Source: Bifidobacterium adolescentis ATCC 15703 (GTDB taxonomy: Bacteria; Actinomycetota; Actinomycetes; Actinomycetales; Bifidobacteriaceae). From it: a DNA stretch of 64,000 bases. The DNA is taken from the NCBI RefSeq assembly GCF_000010425.1, contig NC_008618.1:1791946-1855945 (forward strand), given 5' to 3'. The notes beneath the pieces are model-generated. The model did no database searches. It was not told the origin of the DNA and worked only from the letters and a program-made list of their open reading frames with translations. Both the position numbers and the translations under genes were made by a program. Positions 21,291 to 28,680 of the stretch are shown here, in pieces (position 1 is the stretch's first letter; every line of letters starts with the position of its first letter).

Positions 21291-21325
21291 ACATGCACCT
21301 CGCTATTGATAGCTCCGTGGCTCTA

Positions 21326-21970
21326 TCAGCAATCGGCATCAGAGGAAGACAGCACCCCGTCTGACATAAGGTATAGATGATCCGCGATTTGAGACAGCTC
21401 ATCGCTATGATGACTGGCAATCAATACGGTTCGACCCATATCACGCTGACGCTTCATCTCCTCCAGAAACACCGAGACAGAATGCTCATCAAGGCCATTA
21501 GTCGGTTCATCGAGCAAAATCAAAGGTTGATGTTCCATCAATGCCTGCACAATCGCCAGCTTTTGCCGCATACCCAAAGAGTAAGATCGCACTTGTTCTT
21601 GCGCGTGGTTCCGTAAACCAAATAAGTCCAGCAAACGCATGATCTCATCCTGATCAAAGGCGTGGTTGATGTCGGCAAGATACCGAAGATTCTCCATAGC
21701 ACTCTGGCTGGGAATGAATCCAGGATTCTCGATAATTACTCCTACGGATTCAGGTAATTTCTTATTGAATTCCACGGGTTTACCATCAATGCTCACCGTA
21801 CCATTATCCGGCCGGATAAAACCGCAAATCGCGCGCAACAGCATTGTTTTTCCTGACCCATTAGGACCAACAATGCCGTAGATGTTACCCCGTTCGAATT
21901 CAGCATTCACGTCACGCAATACCACTTTGCGTTTGATGGTTTTTGTAAGATGACGGATCTTGACATACAT
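21326..21970 (-). CDS. ABC transporter ATP-binding protein (island)
   Basis: The 214-residue ATPase subunit shows Walker A GPNGSGKT, a Q-loop region, the signature SYSLGMRQK (variant of LSGGQ, typical of peptide/antibiotic exporters and immunity transporters), Walker B LILLDEPTNGLD and the H-loop ASHHSDE. I place the start at the ATG at 21970 because AAGGAGG precedes it at 9-nt spacing; the open frame extends slightly further. It is the last gene of the five-gene minus-strand island operon. It would energise the three permease proteins encoded just upstream, probably for peptide export, immunity or sensing. Confidence 0.93.
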   Translation of the reverse strand: MYVKIRHLTKTIKRKVVLRDVNAEFERGNIYGIVGPNGSGKTMLLRAICGFIRPDNGTVSIDGKPVEFNKKLPESVGVIIENPGFIPSQSAMENLRYLADINHAFDQDEIMRLLDLFGLRNHAQEQVRSYSLGMRQKLAIVQALMEHQPLILLDEPTNGLDEHSVSVFLEEMKRQRDMGRTVLIASHHSDELSQIADHLYLMSDGVLSSSDADC

Positions 21971-22029
21971 TTTGTCATTCCTCCTTTGCATTGCGCCATA
22001 TTGCAATCAACACTTTGTTTTACTGGAAC

Positions 22030-22695
22030 TCAATACATTTCCACATGCTCAAAAACAATGAGATTCACCATAGCGAGCGCCAAAAAAAGAACCGTCAAAA
22101 CAGGTACCCAACATGGGAGGATGCCAATCCACGAGGATATCAACCATCGTCGAACCCCATCTAACGAAAGCAAGGCAGTATACAGCGCAGCAGCTGTGGC
22201 ATAGCCCATTACCCGGCAATTCAGCAAATAACCAATATTGATGATGAGCATCAGTACGGCAAGCGTCAAAGCCGCACAAATCGCAGTCATCAACAGACAT
22301 TCCTGCCGATCCCTAGAAACAATCATTACCGCGATAATTAACTGCACACCAGTGAACAGGGCACAGTAGCACAGCAGCAGCGCACAATATCGACAAAAAT
22401 GAGACCATCCTCGACGACTTCTGACATACACCAGATAATCAGGAATCATCAGATATTCAGAGCACTGTTCCAAGGCAAGCGCTATTCCCCCGACCATAAA
22501 CAGCAACGGATACATATTCAAGGTAAGATCCGGATGACTCATTGCAGGAGCAATGCGAAACATCCCCATAAAGATACCTGTATCCTGCGCACTGTAGTAA
22601 AAGCGTGAAGCGAATATGGCGTAAATGACGAATATCAGCATTCGCAGACCTTTTTTACGGCCACAAACCTGTCCGATGCGACATATAGCATGCAT
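22030..22695 (-). CDS. ABC transporter permease-like membrane protein 3 (island)
   Basis: The 221-residue polytopic protein has about six membrane segments and no recognised catalytic motif. The ATG at 22695 overlaps the stop of the upstream permease gene (TAATG), giving translational coupling; I prefer it to longer in-frame extensions inside the upstream gene. Size and topology match LanE/LanG-type or ABC-2 permeases of bacteriocin immunity transporters, but the sequence gave no specific family. It is Cys-rich in its membrane segments (CRYCALLLCYCAL), unlike typical housekeeping permeases here. Confidence 0.8.
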   Translation of the reverse strand: MHAICRIGQVCGRKKGLRMLIFVIYAIFASRFYYSAQDTGIFMGMFRIAPAMSHPDLTLNMYPLLFMVGGIALALEQCSEYLMIPDYLVYVRSRRGWSHFCRYCALLLCYCALFTGVQLIIAVMIVSRDRQECLLMTAICAALTLAVLMLIINIGYLLNCRVMGYATAAALYTALLSLDGVRRWLISSWIGILPCWVPVLTVLFLALAMVNLIVFEHVEMY

Positions 22696-23387
22696 TAGTT
22701 TTTCAGCCGATCTCTGGAGTTGAACGCCACGATACAGGCCATAATGAGCAATGAGCAGAATCCAAAGCATGGAATGACTTGGCAGATAACAATATCTGAC
22801 CAGTCTGGACTGATCGGGTACCAAAAATAGAACATCATACGAGCTGCTCCATCAACCAACGGAGTCAATAACCACTGCGCAATAGCAAAAAGCGCAATCA
22901 GCACCGCGGCGACATGTTCCATGACTAATCCCATGTAGCTCAGCAATAACTGGACCAAGCCTATTGAAATATTCATCATCAAGCATTGAACTACTAGCAT
23001 TGCAGTCAAAGACCCATGCAGAACAGATGCAGATTGTCTTTTAATGACAAATTCCATGACAGCAAAAACGAGGCCACCATATGCGGCGCATATGCAAGAC
23101 ATCATGTTCAGCCATATAACATTTTCACCAAGCTCGTCACGGGGATTCCGACGCACCAATTCAAACGTCCTAAATCGGACACGGCCCAAACACATTGCCA
23201 TCAAACAAATCGGAAGTACTGTGGCCGAAGCTCCCTGCTTCATAAATCCGATGTAGTCAGATACGAAATCGTGAGGGTCGAATAATAATGAAATGCCATA
23301 CGCAAATCCCACCACCATAACCAATATGGCACTGATTCTCATACCAATGGTGGAATACCGTACGGAAGCAAAACCATCACAAAGCAT
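22695..23387 (-). CDS. ABC transporter permease-like membrane protein 2 (island)
   Basis: The 230-residue polytopic protein has about six hydrophobic segments. The ATG at 23387 lies inside the last codons of the upstream gene (11-nt overlap) with AAAGG as ribosome site; the longer open frame upstream would overlap far more and is not used. It is similar in size and layout to the next gene (22030-22695), so the two may be diverged duplicates forming a heterodimeric channel. It is part of the island operon. Confidence 0.8.
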   Translation of the reverse strand: MLCDGFASVRYSTIGMRISAILVMVVGFAYGISLLFDPHDFVSDYIGFMKQGASATVLPICLMAMCLGRVRFRTFELVRRNPRDELGENVIWLNMMSCICAAYGGLVFAVMEFVIKRQSASVLHGSLTAMLVVQCLMMNISIGLVQLLLSYMGLVMEHVAAVLIALFAIAQWLLTPLVDGAARMMFYFWYPISPDWSDIVICQVIPCFGFCSLLIMACIVAFNSRDRLKN

Positions 23388-24231
23388 CACGATACCTTTC
23401 CACACACGCCAGTACGGTAGACAATGCAAGTAAGAGCGCCGTCGAAAGCACAATGCCCACATAATTTTGCCAACGCACAGAATGGTCTGCACCTGGAGCA
23501 AAGTCCAGAAAGATAACATGGCTCCACTGGTCCGGTATCTTACCCCCCGTAAGAGAAGGAAGCATCCACCATACAAGACTCAGTACGAACGGAACCAACA
23601 CTTCCGTATATTTGCGTTGCATGAAAAAGGACACGCCAACGGCCACCGTGGAGAAAAGTCCGGCAATCACAAATATCAACAACACCACGCATAGTATGCA
23701 TAACACCTGATTGAACTCATACAACGGATATATCCAAGAATCAGAAGAAATCAAAATATATTTGCTGCTATACACGCGCCCTCGCGCATCCGCCGATACA
23801 CCATCGATAAAATTCAAATGAGGATTGCGCATAGCAGCTATTGATAGATTCGCAATCATCGGCATTATTCCACCCACACCACCAAGTACGAATCCAGATG
23901 ACATCGCAGTCGTTACAAAACGTCCTCGTCCTTCTCGAATCACGACCATGGGGAGCCGCCCGGCGTGCCGTTCCAACGATACGACGCTACCTCCTAAGAG
24001 AGCAGATAGGAAAGGCAGCAACAGCAGATACATGCCACCGCCTGTCCCGTATTGACTGAATAGCATCACATCCCGTAGCAATGTAGATTCGCTCGAGGGA
24101 GTGACATAACTCGCCCTATACGTGGTTAGATATTGGACAGCGACCAACATACAGGATATGACGATTACACCAATCATCCGGGCACTTCGCAGTTGCCCAA
24201 CCAACTGATTTCTCATCAACCGCCAATCCAT
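23377..24231 (-). CDS. ABC transporter permease-like membrane protein 1 (island)
   Basis: The 284-residue membrane protein has about six segments (for example MIGVIVISCMLVAVQYL, then GMYLLLLPFLSALLGGSVV) and an extracytoplasmic loop after the third segment. Loops such as SLERHAGRLPMVVIREGRGRF resemble ABC-2-type permeases. The start at 24231 has AAGGGGT upstream. It follows the secreted-peptide gene across a 13-bp stem-loop and overlaps the next permease gene. Export or immunity for the secreted peptide is the natural guess; this is inference from context. Confidence 0.82.
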   Translation of the reverse strand: MDWRLMRNQLVGQLRSARMIGVIVISCMLVAVQYLTTYRASYVTPSSESTLLRDVMLFSQYGTGGGMYLLLLPFLSALLGGSVVSLERHAGRLPMVVIREGRGRFVTTAMSSGFVLGGVGGIMPMIANLSIAAMRNPHLNFIDGVSADARGRVYSSKYILISSDSWIYPLYEFNQVLCILCVVLLIFVIAGLFSTVAVGVSFFMQRKYTEVLVPFVLSLVWWMLPSLTGGKIPDQWSHVIFLDFAPGADHSVRWQNYVGIVLSTALLLALSTVLACVERYRDAL

Positions 24232-24264
24232 CAAGACCCCTTCGTCTTCCCGAATCCAAACAGC

Positions 24265-24294
24265 GTGGCGTAGAAGAGCAATCTTCTACGCCAC
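24265..24294 (-). terminator. Intercistronic stem-loop (partial terminator/processing site)
   Basis: A perfect 13-bp stem (GTGGCGTAGAAGA and complement) with a 4-nt loop lies between the secreted-protein gene and the first permease gene. No T-tract follows on the minus strand. Such placement usually raises expression of the first gene over the transporter genes by attenuation or mRNA stabilisation. Confidence 0.75.
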
Positions 24295-24304
24295 ACAACC
24301 ATGC

Positions 24305-24715
24305 TCAGTTATCGGGGCTCCATTTACCCGATGTTTCCGTTGCACCAGAGTACGCATGCGCCGCTTGCAAACGCATATGGACCTGTTTCTTACCGAAATT
24401 CTTATATACTTGGTTGGTGACCCAACCCTCTTGGCCTGAAGTAAGAGTTACAACGCCGGATTCCACATCTTCATTTGCATACCCAAGCATCCACGCACGT
24501 ATCGTCCGATCACCAGACACATGATCAGCTTTAATATAGCCATTTGAAGCATCTTGTTTTTGACGATTTGGCGTATCTGCCGTATTCCAACCTGTAAGAT
24601 ATGCGCTCCATGATGTTTTTCCTACATTCCCAGCAAACGCCGGTGTTATAAAACAACAAGAAGCAGCCACAGCTGCTGCAACTGCAACCACTCGGCCTGC
24701 AATACGTGATTTCAT
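24305..24715 (-). CDS. Small secreted protein, bacteriocin-like context (island)
   Basis: The 136-residue precursor has a Sec signal of 28 residues (MKSRIAGRVVAVAAAVAASC followed by CFITPAFA), cleaved after AFA. The mature part, about 108 residues, is cysteine-free, polar and beta-rich looking, and ends TSGKWSPDN. The C-terminal pattern (VSG/TSG-x-W-acidic) recalls the DUF2712/lactococcin-972-like group of secreted peptides linked to ABC transporters. This is from memory and weak. The ribosome site AGAAAGG is good. It is the first gene of the operon with three permeases and an ATPase, divergent from a two-component system. It could be a bacteriocin, a toxin or a signal. Confidence 0.75.
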   Translation of the reverse strand: MKSRIAGRVVAVAAAVAASCCFITPAFAGNVGKTSWSAYLTGWNTADTPNRQKQDASNGYIKADHVSGDRTIRAWMLGYANEDVESGVVTLTSGQEGWVTNQVYKNFGKKQVHMRLQAAHAYSGATETSGKWSPDN

Positions 24716-25113
24716 CGTTGAAACCTTTCTCTGCTATGTCAATAAAGACAAAGGCAATAATAAGATAATTCAAGGAAGCCAGTTCATCTTATGTAATGAA
24801 ATTCTTTATGCATTCCACAAAGAACAGATCCACTTAGGAATTCCAGATGGGCAATTCACAACTCTAGAAACAGACAAATATGACATTCGCCCATCCCAAC
24901 TGTTGAACACGGAAACATTGTCGACATTCCCTCCCATCAACATCACAGCCATCATTCCTAATGCGATCTCTCTCATCTATATATCTTTTCTCATAATTGT
25001 GTTGAATCCACTTAAAGTTTTAATCTGTTTCCGCAATAGCAAAACAAGGCAATGTAAAGATTTTCATCACATGGCACTATGGATCAATTGGCCCACGACT
25101 ACACTCACGTTAT
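24716..25113. promoter_or_regulatory. Divergent AT-rich control region of the island
   Basis: This 398-bp spacer lies between the peptide/ABC operon (leftward) and the response-regulator gene (rightward). It is AT-rich, with several TTGAAT/TTGACA-like and TATAAT-like hexamers, but no pair at clean 17-nt spacing that I would defend for the leftward operon. TACACT (25100-25105) ends 8 nt before the regulator's ATG, suggesting a leaderless mRNA. A 72-codon frame at 24903-25121 is considered spurious. It is the likely target of the island regulator. Confidence 0.5.
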
Positions 25114-25770
25114 ATGACTGAAGGTATTTCCATCGCCGTTCTGGACAATGACTCATGGAGCTTACGGGCAATCGCGCGGTGGATTGACGGCAGCTCACCT
25201 TTGTATCATGTCATCTGGCAAACCACTTCTGCGGCAGAAGCGATCCATCGATGTATATACACCAACGACAAGCCAAATGTTCTCTTGCTTGACATGGCGT
25301 TGAACGATGCTACTGGCATATCCGTATGCACTCAGATACGAAAACGAACCGCCGACATCGGCATCATCGGCATCACTGCATATGATCCTGAACGGTACAA
25401 GACTGATTTAGCGCTTGCCGGCGGTCAAGCTCTTATCGCCAAAGAAAACTTGGCACATGTCTGCAATAAAGTACTGCCCATCGTGGCACAAGGCAAATCC
25501 GCTGAACCAAATTCGTTCCCAACCGCGAAACAAGCGCATGACATACTGGCAGAACAACCTTCTTCATTCTCTCAGATCAAGCAGCTCAGCCCGCGAGAAC
25601 TTCAAGTGCTTCGCCTTTACACGCAAAATAACAATACTTCAGAAATTGCTTCGCAACTTGGCATTTCTTCCAATACCGTATTTTCTTACATTCACAGAGT
25701 CTCGAAAAAAATAGGCACAAAGAATAGATCAGAGATAATTCGACTATGCAAAAAATACGACATTTTATAA
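25114..25770 (+). CDS. Response regulator, NarL/LuxR family (island)
   Basis: The 218-residue regulator has a receiver domain at 1-125 with the acidic pocket VLDND (Asp11/Asp13), phospho-acceptor Asp60 (NVLLLDMALNDATG) and a late Lys (IAKENL). A LuxR-type HTH follows at about 158-215 (LSPRELQVLRLYTQNN, then SEIASQLGISSNTV). It is followed by its kinase with a 25-nt overlap. It probably activates the divergent peptide/ABC operon. Strongly AT-rich codon use, unlike flanking chromosomal genes, supports transfer. No Shine-Dalgarno precedes the ATG. Confidence 0.93.
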   Translation: MTEGISIAVLDNDSWSLRAIARWIDGSSPLYHVIWQTTSAAEAIHRCIYTNDKPNVLLLDMALNDATGISVCTQIRKRTADIGIIGITAYDPERYKTDLALAGGQALIAKENLAHVCNKVLPIVAQGKSAEPNSFPTAKQAHDILAEQPSSFSQIKQLSPRELQVLRLYTQNNNTSEIASQLGISSNTVFSYIHRVSKKIGTKNRSEIIRLCKKYDIL

Positions 25771-26984
25771 AATCAATCAAAGAATTATGCTACGACATGA
25801 ATCGTAGCTTGCCAAAAAAATTATCTTTATACATAGCTTTTCCATTGTTTCTATTGTATTCTCTAGAACTTATCAGTGGATACTATCATCAATTTACAGT
25901 ATTTTCCATTGTTTTTATCTGCATAGAACTATGCTCAATCGTTCTTTTTATTCAATTCCCCTATACAGGATCAATAATAATCATCATATTGTGGATTACT
26001 GCAGTTAGCATAAAACCAGTACTGCCCTACTCCTTTGTATTCGCGGGACTGTCCGCCACGGTAATTCTCGGATATATCAATATCCCTTCAGCAATCAGCA
26101 TCCTCTTGTTCGCCACAAGCATCTTATTTTTCCAACCTCATACAGACAAGAGCGCACTCGTCATGTTCGATACTACGTTCTTGACCCTAGCCATAATCGG
26201 GTGCGCCATTCGTCTCCATCAGAATCAAAAACGCGCCATCAATCAACTGACCATCCACAAATGGAAGGAAGAAATCGCAGAAGAGCTGCACGACATCGTA
26301 TGCAACGATCTTACCTACGCAATCCACCAAATAAACCTTTTAAAGAATGAAAATCCAAACAGTCAGAGAAACCCTGAGATCGCAGAAAACATGGCATTAC
26401 TTGACATCAGAGATAGTCTCATAGAGGCATTGAGTTGTTCAAGGACCGCCATAACCACACTCCGCAAAGACGATGGCAGTTGCTCCACATCCGAAATCGA
26501 TATCACCACAATCAACATCATCGAACTGCTAGAACAAGAACGTATGAAACTCGCCAAGGCTGGTTTCGACGGCATTATTGCAGCGGACGGATCCGACAAC
26601 CTGACAACAACACCTGGCAAAAGCATTATCATCAAGCAACTCATCAAAGAAATCTTCGGCAATATACTCAAACATGCGGATCCCTCACATGGCTATGTCA
26701 TCACTGCGTATGTCAACGCCAGCACATTACATATCAGCGCCAGCGATACGCCTCTTTTAAAGAACAGCACCTCAAAGCATCCGCAAGACAATGCCACCAA
26801 CAATCAATTTGGCAATGGCACAGGCATACGCTCATATCAAACACGACTCGCGGCATTAGACGGCGAATTATCCGCCTCCGCCTCCGATGACCAGTGGACG
26901 CTGGAAGCCGCCATACCTTTAATGGACACCGACCACACCGATGGCCACCATTCAGCTGGACGAATGCGAATTCGGTTGGATTGA
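25746..26984 (+). CDS. Sensor histidine kinase, HisKA_3 type (island)
   Basis: The 412-residue membrane kinase has six predicted membrane helices between about 27 and 157, with almost no extracytoplasmic domain. A HisKA_3-type dimerisation helix follows (KWKEEIAEELHDIVCNDL, phospho-acceptor His182). The HATPase region has an N-box-like EIFGNILKHADPSHG and a G-box GNGTGIRSYQTRLAALDGEL. The all-membrane sensor type is common for kinases that detect peptides within or at the bilayer. It overlaps the regulator gene by 25 nt, so the two are coupled. An in-frame ATG at 25797 is an alternative start. Confidence 0.9.
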   Translation: MQKIRHFIKSIKELCYDMNRSLPKKLSLYIAFPLFLLYSLELISGYYHQFTVFSIVFICIELCSIVLFIQFPYTGSIIIIILWITAVSIKPVLPYSFVFAGLSATVILGYINIPSAISILLFATSILFFQPHTDKSALVMFDTTFLTLAIIGCAIRLHQNQKRAINQLTIHKWKEEIAEELHDIVCNDLTYAIHQINLLKNENPNSQRNPEIAENMALLDIRDSLIEALSCSRTAITTLRKDDGSCSTSEIDITTINIIELLEQERMKLAKAGFDGIIAADGSDNLTTTPGKSIIIKQLIKEIFGNILKHADPSHGYVITAYVNASTLHISASDTPLLKNSTSKHPQDNATNNQFGNGTGIRSYQTRLAALDGELSASASDDQWTLEAAIPLMDTDHTDGHHSAGRMRIRLD

Positions 26985-27314
26985 GCAACCACCTTGCCAA
27001 CCGACGACGCACTATATACCCGCCCAACGATGGCGGAATATCCGCAGGACGGTCTTACAGCATACCGTGATACCGCAATGACTACAATCGCTCACCTAAT
27101 CACTCAGGCTTAGTTTCAACGTTTGTAAGATTACGGAGTTTTCTACCATAAGCTTATGGTAATTGCATCATGTCTATCAACCCCGCTCGCGCCTTATTTT
27201 TCCGATGAAGGCAAAAGACTTATCAAAACGTCGAAAATGCACTTTCATGATACGGGCTGCTCTGCTATCTCCTGAAATAACAAATCGGCAACAGTTCCTT
27301 GCCAGTCCGCACCT
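26985..27314. other. Gene-free island end
   Basis: These 330 bp between the kinase stop and the glgE remnant contain no supportable gene (a 67-codon minus frame is a shadow). The one notable object is an 18-bp perfect palindrome at 27144-27161. Base composition rises towards flank levels near the right end. Confidence 0.6.
27144..27161. repeat. 18-bp perfect palindrome
   Basis: TACCATAAGCTTATGGTA is a perfect palindrome, 160 nt after the kinase stop. It has no loop, so it is better explained as a protein-binding site (operator or recombinase core) than as a terminator. Confidence 0.6.
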
Positions 27315-27424
27315 AGGTGCGTGACGAACTGACCGGACGCGAGTTCGATTGGGGCTGGGACAACTACGTCTCACTGGCACCGTGGGCCGACGTGGCGCAC
27401 GTGCTGACGGTGGTCGAGGACTGA
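27315..27424 (+). pseudogene. Displaced 3' end of glgE
   Basis: This 110-bp stretch aligns without gaps to 21115-21224, the end of glgE including the TGA stop, with five substitutions. The frame is intact (VRDELTGREFDWGWDNYVSL and onward to TVVED), and only two of the changes alter residues (Glu to Asp, Ser to Gly). Similarity stops abruptly at both sides. It is a truncated second copy at the right boundary of the AT-rich island, without a start codon. The mostly silent differences suggest that the two copies descend from different strains' glgE genes. Confidence 0.93.
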
Positions 27425-27435
27425 GTGAGTTTGGA

Positions 27436-27520
27436 TGCTAGGCACTCTGCCTAGCACCCAGCCAGCGCAAAACACATAGATCAAGGGCGGGTTGAAGACG
27501 TTTCTCACGTTTTCAACCCG
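27436..27520. repeat. Two stem-loops after the glgE remnant
   Basis: TGCTAGGCA/TGCCTAGCA form a 9-bp hairpin just after the remnant stop. GGGTTGAAGACGT/ACGTTTTCAACCC (27489-27519 region) form a 13-bp stem with one mismatch. They probably mark the ancestral 3' end of the glgE transcript; neither has a proper T-tract. Confidence 0.6.
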
Positions 27521-27530
27521 GCTTTGTGCA

Positions 27531-27663
27531 TTCCGTAGGTGGTTTTTTGATTCCGTAGGTGCTCTCCGGTCAATCCACGCAAACAGAATGGCTGAAATCA
27601 AGCCTTTTTGCCGCAGGGATACCAGAGCCAACCACCTACGGAAGAGCAAAACCACCTACGGAA
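27531..27663. repeat. Four-copy TTCCGTAGGTGG inverted array
   Basis: TTCCGTAGGTGGTTTT (27531) and TTCCGTAGGTGCTC (27551) on one side face two copies of ACCACCTACGGAA (27631 and 27651) on the other. The two direct pairs are mutually inverted around a 67-bp spacer. The region has no gene. It resembles a compound intergenic repeat able to form a long hairpin. Confidence 0.75.
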
Positions 27664-27860
27664 TTGTTCTTCCAACGTTCCAAGGCAGGATAGTCAATCA
27701 CAATCGGCCAAAAAGATGTTGACCAGCGAGCGCATCACGCCTTATCTCCCCAGCACTGAGCACCATTCATATAGGTATCCGGAAAATGGTGCCGATATGG
27801 CGCGAAAGCGGGTATTCTAAGTAACGAACTACTGCTGATCATTCGATCAAGGAGAAAACA

Positions 27861-28349
27861 ATGGCAGAAACCTTCAACGTCGTGGTGGAGATCCCGCGCG
27901 GTTCCAAGAACAAGTACGAAGTGGATCACGAGACCGGTCGCGTGTTCCTGGACCGTACCCTGTTCACCTCCATGGGCTACCCGGATGACTACGGCTACAT
28001 CGACGGTACCCTGGGCGAGGACGGCGATCCGCTCGATGCCCTGGTCATGATTCCGAACTCCGTGTTCCCGGGCTGCGTGGTTGAGTGCCGCGCCGTCGGC
28101 CTGTATCACATGGTCGACGAGGCCGGTGGAGACGACAAGGTGCTGTGCGTGCCGGCCGACGTCCGCTTCGACGACATCAAGGACGTCGACGACGTGTCCG
28201 AGTACCACAAGGCTGAAATCAAGCACTTCTTCGAGCAGTACAAGGCTCTGGAGCCGGGCAAGGAAGTCAAGCCGGGCGACTACTGGACCGGTGCCGCTAA
28301 GGCCGAGGAGGAAATCGTCGCAGCCCGCAAGCGCCTCGCTGAGGCGTGA
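27861..28349 (+). CDS. ppa: Inorganic pyrophosphatase, family I
   Basis: The 162-residue soluble enzyme hydrolyses pyrophosphate to phosphate and so drives biosynthetic reactions. It has the metal-binding signature DGDPLDALV and the early [13 protein letters not shown] motif. The start follows AAGGAGAAAACA. Its GC-rich, strongly biased codons mark it as a highly expressed chromosomal gene, in contrast to the island that ends some 550 bp upstream. The upstream spacer holds the repeats listed above and a TATTCT hexamer at about 27813. Confidence 0.98.
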   Translation: MAETFNVVVEIPRGSKNKYEVDHETGRVFLDRTLFTSMGYPDDYGYIDGTLGEDGDPLDALVMIPNSVFPGCVVECRAVGLYHMVDEAGGDDKVLCVPADVRFDDIKDVDDVSEYHKAEIKHFFEQYKALEPGKEVKPGDYWTGAAKAEEEIVAARKRLAEA

Positions 28350-28500
28350 AGCTGACAGCGCGGTGCGCTGTCAGTAGCCGAAGTGAGCAGCTATGCGGCG
28401 AAGCCGCATGCGCAGCATGCGGAAGCGAGAAGTGAGTCGAAATAATTCCGACTCGACGATAGACGATAACAAGCCGCTCTTGTTTCAAGGGCGGCTTGTG
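28350..28500. repeat. Cluster of intergenic stem-loops after ppa
   Basis: Consecutive hairpins include CTGACAGCGC/GCGCTGTCAG, ATGCGGC/GCCGCAT, GAGTCGGAA/TTTCGACTC-type and ACAAGCCGC/GCGGCTTGT. The last (28470-28498) may end the ppa transcript but lacks a T-run. No coding frame is supported here. Confidence 0.6.
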
Positions 28501-28509
28501 CGTTATAGT
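28480..28509 (+). promoter_or_regulatory. Candidate mntP promoter
   Basis: TTGTTT, 18-nt spacer, TATAGT. It would start transcription near 28516 and give mntP a leader of about 165 nt. Confidence 0.45.
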
Positions 28510-28515
28510 GGTGGC

Positions 28516-28680
28516 TTGTAATTTACGGCATGCGAACAGTATTCGCTGAATTCAAAGCCTGCGGGACACCATCGATCCGCGTGCGGCAGTTCTGTGTCGG
28601 TACTCCTAGGCGTAGGCGGAACGCAATCCGTCGAGGCCCATCCCGTGGGGAGACCGGCGGGATGAACCTTTTCACCAGCT
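28516..28680 (+). promoter_or_regulatory. Long structured leader of mntP
   Basis: The leader contains a perfect 7-bp stem CATCCCG/CGGGATG around a loop with GGGGAGACC, and an upstream TCGGTACTCC. Both resemble pieces of the Mn2+-sensing yybP-ykoY riboswitch, which often precedes mntP. The expected GGGGAGUAG segment is not visible, so the assignment is tentative. No Shine-Dalgarno is evident before the ATG. Confidence 0.3.

Larger units (their letters stand above)
21225..27314. mobile_element. Putative genomic island at the glgE 3' end
   Basis: About 6.1 kb lies between the intact glgE end and a second 110-bp copy of that end. Genes inside are clearly AT-richer than their neighbours (many AAA, ATT, TTT and ATA codons), against the GC-ended codons of the flanks. 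Content is a secreted-peptide/ABC operon and a divergent two-component system. No integrase, transposase or tRNA is present. The structure fits integration into the glgE 3' end with displacement of the old end, or recombination with a relative's locus. Confidence 0.7.

Noticed and set aside
24903..25121. 72-codon frame in the island control region
   Set aside because: No ribosome site, AT-rich by composition, overlaps the regulator start; no supporting motif.
26985..27380. Small minus-strand frame (67 codons) over the island end and glgE remnant
   Set aside because: Spurious: runs antisense into the displaced glgE tail and has no ribosome site.
28516..28680. Confident yybP-ykoY riboswitch call
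   Set aside because: The 5' GGGGAGUAG segment is absent; only partial resemblance. Kept as a low-confidence regulatory leader.
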